The notes under the pieces: model-generated
Databases searched by the model: none
Seen by the model: the letters and a program-made list of their open reading frames with translations, nothing else
What the model was told of the DNA's origin: nothing
Assembly (NCBI RefSeq): GCF_018375725.1
Contig: NZ_JAHACR010000202.1
Location: 1-7,821, forward strand
DNA: 7,821 nt
Direction: 5' to 3'
Source of the DNA: Burkholderia sp.
GTDB taxonomy: Bacteria; Pseudomonadota; Gammaproteobacteria; Burkholderiales; Burkholderiaceae
Shown: positions 7,057-7,821 of the stretch, in pieces
Numbering within the stretch: position 1 is the first letter of the stretch
How the letters are laid out: every line of letters begins with the position of its first letter
Translations under genes and position numbers: made by a program

Positions 7057-7734
7057 TTACCAGCTCAGCGCGATGCCGTCGTACTGGAAAAAGCAGCCGT
7101 TCATGCGCGCGACGTCGGCGGCCGCTTCGGCGATCACGTGCCGCATGCCGGTCACGCTCGTCTCCGGGTCGATCGCCGCCTGCGTGCCGCCCATGTCGGT
7201 GCGCACCCAGCCCGGATGCAGCGCGATGCAGGCCGCGTGCCGCGTCTGCAGCGACGCGATGCGCAGCACGTCGTTGAGTGCGGCCTTGCTCGCGCGATAC
7301 AGCCAGCCGGTGGTGCCGGTCGCTTCGCTGATGCTGCCCATCCGGCTCGACACGACCGCGAGCACGCCGCGTGCGTCCTCGACGAGCGGCAGGACGAGCG
7401 GCAGCAACTGCATCGGGCCGCGCACGTTGGTGTGCATGACCGTATCGAATTCTTCGGCGCTGACGGTTTCGACCCCTTCGGTGCGCGGACCGTAGACGCC
7501 CGACACGATGACCGCGGCGTCGAGTTGCTCGCCGTCGAGCTTCCGGCCGAGCGCGGCGATCTGCCCGGGCTGCGTGATGTCGAGCGCATGCGTGTGCGCG
7601 CCGAGCGCGCGCAGTGCGGCGAGCGATGCATCGTCGCGGGCGGTGGCGATCACATTCCAGCCGTCGCGCCGGTATTGCCTGACGAATTCGCGGCCAAGGC
7701 CGCGCGATGCGCCGACGATCAGTACGGTTTTCAT
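7057..7734 (-). CDS. Short-chain dehydrogenase/reductase (SDR), C-factor-like
   Basis: This is a 225-residue NAD(P)-dependent oxidoreductase of the classical SDR type, substrate unknown. The Rossmann motif GASRGLG (8-14) binds the cofactor. Arg33 in ATARDD (30-35) may favour NADP. LDIT (51-54) contacts adenine, TNVRGP (102-107) holds the helix-4 asparagine, SS at 129-130 supplies the catalytic serine, and YRASK (146-150) gives Tyr146 and Lys150. HPGWVRTDMGG (173-183) is the usual post-catalytic loop. The NNAG motif is degenerate (VIVSGVYG, 75-82), as in shorter SDRs related to the C-signal protein CsgA. The ATG at 7734 is chosen because AAGGAG lies eight bases upstream; an in-frame GTG at 7743 overlaps that site and is rejected. 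Thirty bases separate its stop from the YchJ-type gene, so the two are probably co-transcribed. Confidence 0.9.
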   Translation of the reverse strand: MKTVLIVGASRGLGREFVRQYRRDGWNVIATARDDASLAALRALGAHTHALDITQPGQIAALGRKLDGEQLDAAVIVSGVYGPRTEGVETVSAEEFDTVMHTNVRGPMQLLPLVLPLVEDARGVLAVVSSRMGSISEATGTTGWLYRASKAALNDVLRIASLQTRHAACIALHPGWVRTDMGGTQAAIDPETSVTGMRHVIAEAAADVARMNGCFFQYDGIALSW

Positions 7735-7821
7735 GTTTGCCACTCCTTGCGGTCGTTCAAGTCAGTTCGATACCCGTCGCGGTTGCCTCGCCGCCGCCGT
7801 GACTACCGCGAATGCCGCGTC
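7735..7821 (-). other. Upstream flank of the SDR gene, possible tail of another minus-strand gene
   Basis: Two - strand frames are open from the right edge. One ends at TGA 7757-7759 (...GGGEATATGIELT), the other at TGA 7762-7764 (...AAARQPRRVSN). Either could be the last ~20 codons of an upstream gene that would then run into the SDR gene with a short gap. The visible stretch is too short to choose, and no clear promoter hexamers are seen. Confidence 0.25.
7743..7748 (-). promoter_or_regulatory. Strong Shine-Dalgarno site of the SDR gene
   Basis: AAGGAG on the - strand (7748-7743), with an eight-base gap to ATG 7734-7732, is the best ribosome site in the window. It fixes the start of the reductase. 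Confidence 0.75.

Overview
The window is high-GC DNA with the codon use of a betaproteobacterium. Protein wording (BioB, BioF, the YchJ-type protein, the PDC-type sensor tail) most resembles Burkholderia, probably the B. cepacia complex. That placement comes from recalled family resemblance, not from a database search. Nothing suggests a mobile element, phage, CRISPR array, tRNA or rRNA gene.

Layout, left to right. Positions 1-398 (+) hold the 3' end of a gene for a PDC/Cache-like sensory domain. A 58-base convergent gap follows, filled almost entirely by two strong hairpins. Positions 457-4786 (-) carry a complete late biotin operon, transcribed bioA, bioF, bioD, bioB. The bioA/bioF and bioF/bioD junctions are 4-base ATGA overlaps, and bioB follows bioD after 27 bases. 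A 427-base non-coding region (4787-5213) upstream of bioA contains its leader with two tandem hairpins, a possible promoter with a 10-base palindrome, and the 3' flank of the next gene. Further along on the same strand lie a secreted dienelactone-hydrolase-like alpha/beta hydrolase (5214-6482), a short YchJ/UPF0225 protein (6589-7026) and a short-chain dehydrogenase/reductase (7057-7734). The last ~87 bases are the upstream flank of the reductase gene, possibly with the tail of another minus-strand gene.

The four Bio enzymes form one pathway. BioF makes KAPA from pimeloyl-ACP (or -CoA) and alanine, BioA aminates it to DAPA, BioD closes the ureido ring to dethiobiotin, and BioB inserts sulfur to give biotin. 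No gene for pimelate assembly (bioC, bioH or similar) is in the window, so that step must be encoded elsewhere. The reductase, YchJ and hydrolase genes are co-oriented and may be partly co-transcribed, but nothing links them to biotin.

Overall this is an ordinary chromosomal region and I found no convincing new system. The items most worth checking are non-coding: the double hairpin between the convergent genes, whose first stem spans a stop codon; the structured bioA leader; and the inverted repeat over the predicted promoter of the hydrolase gene.
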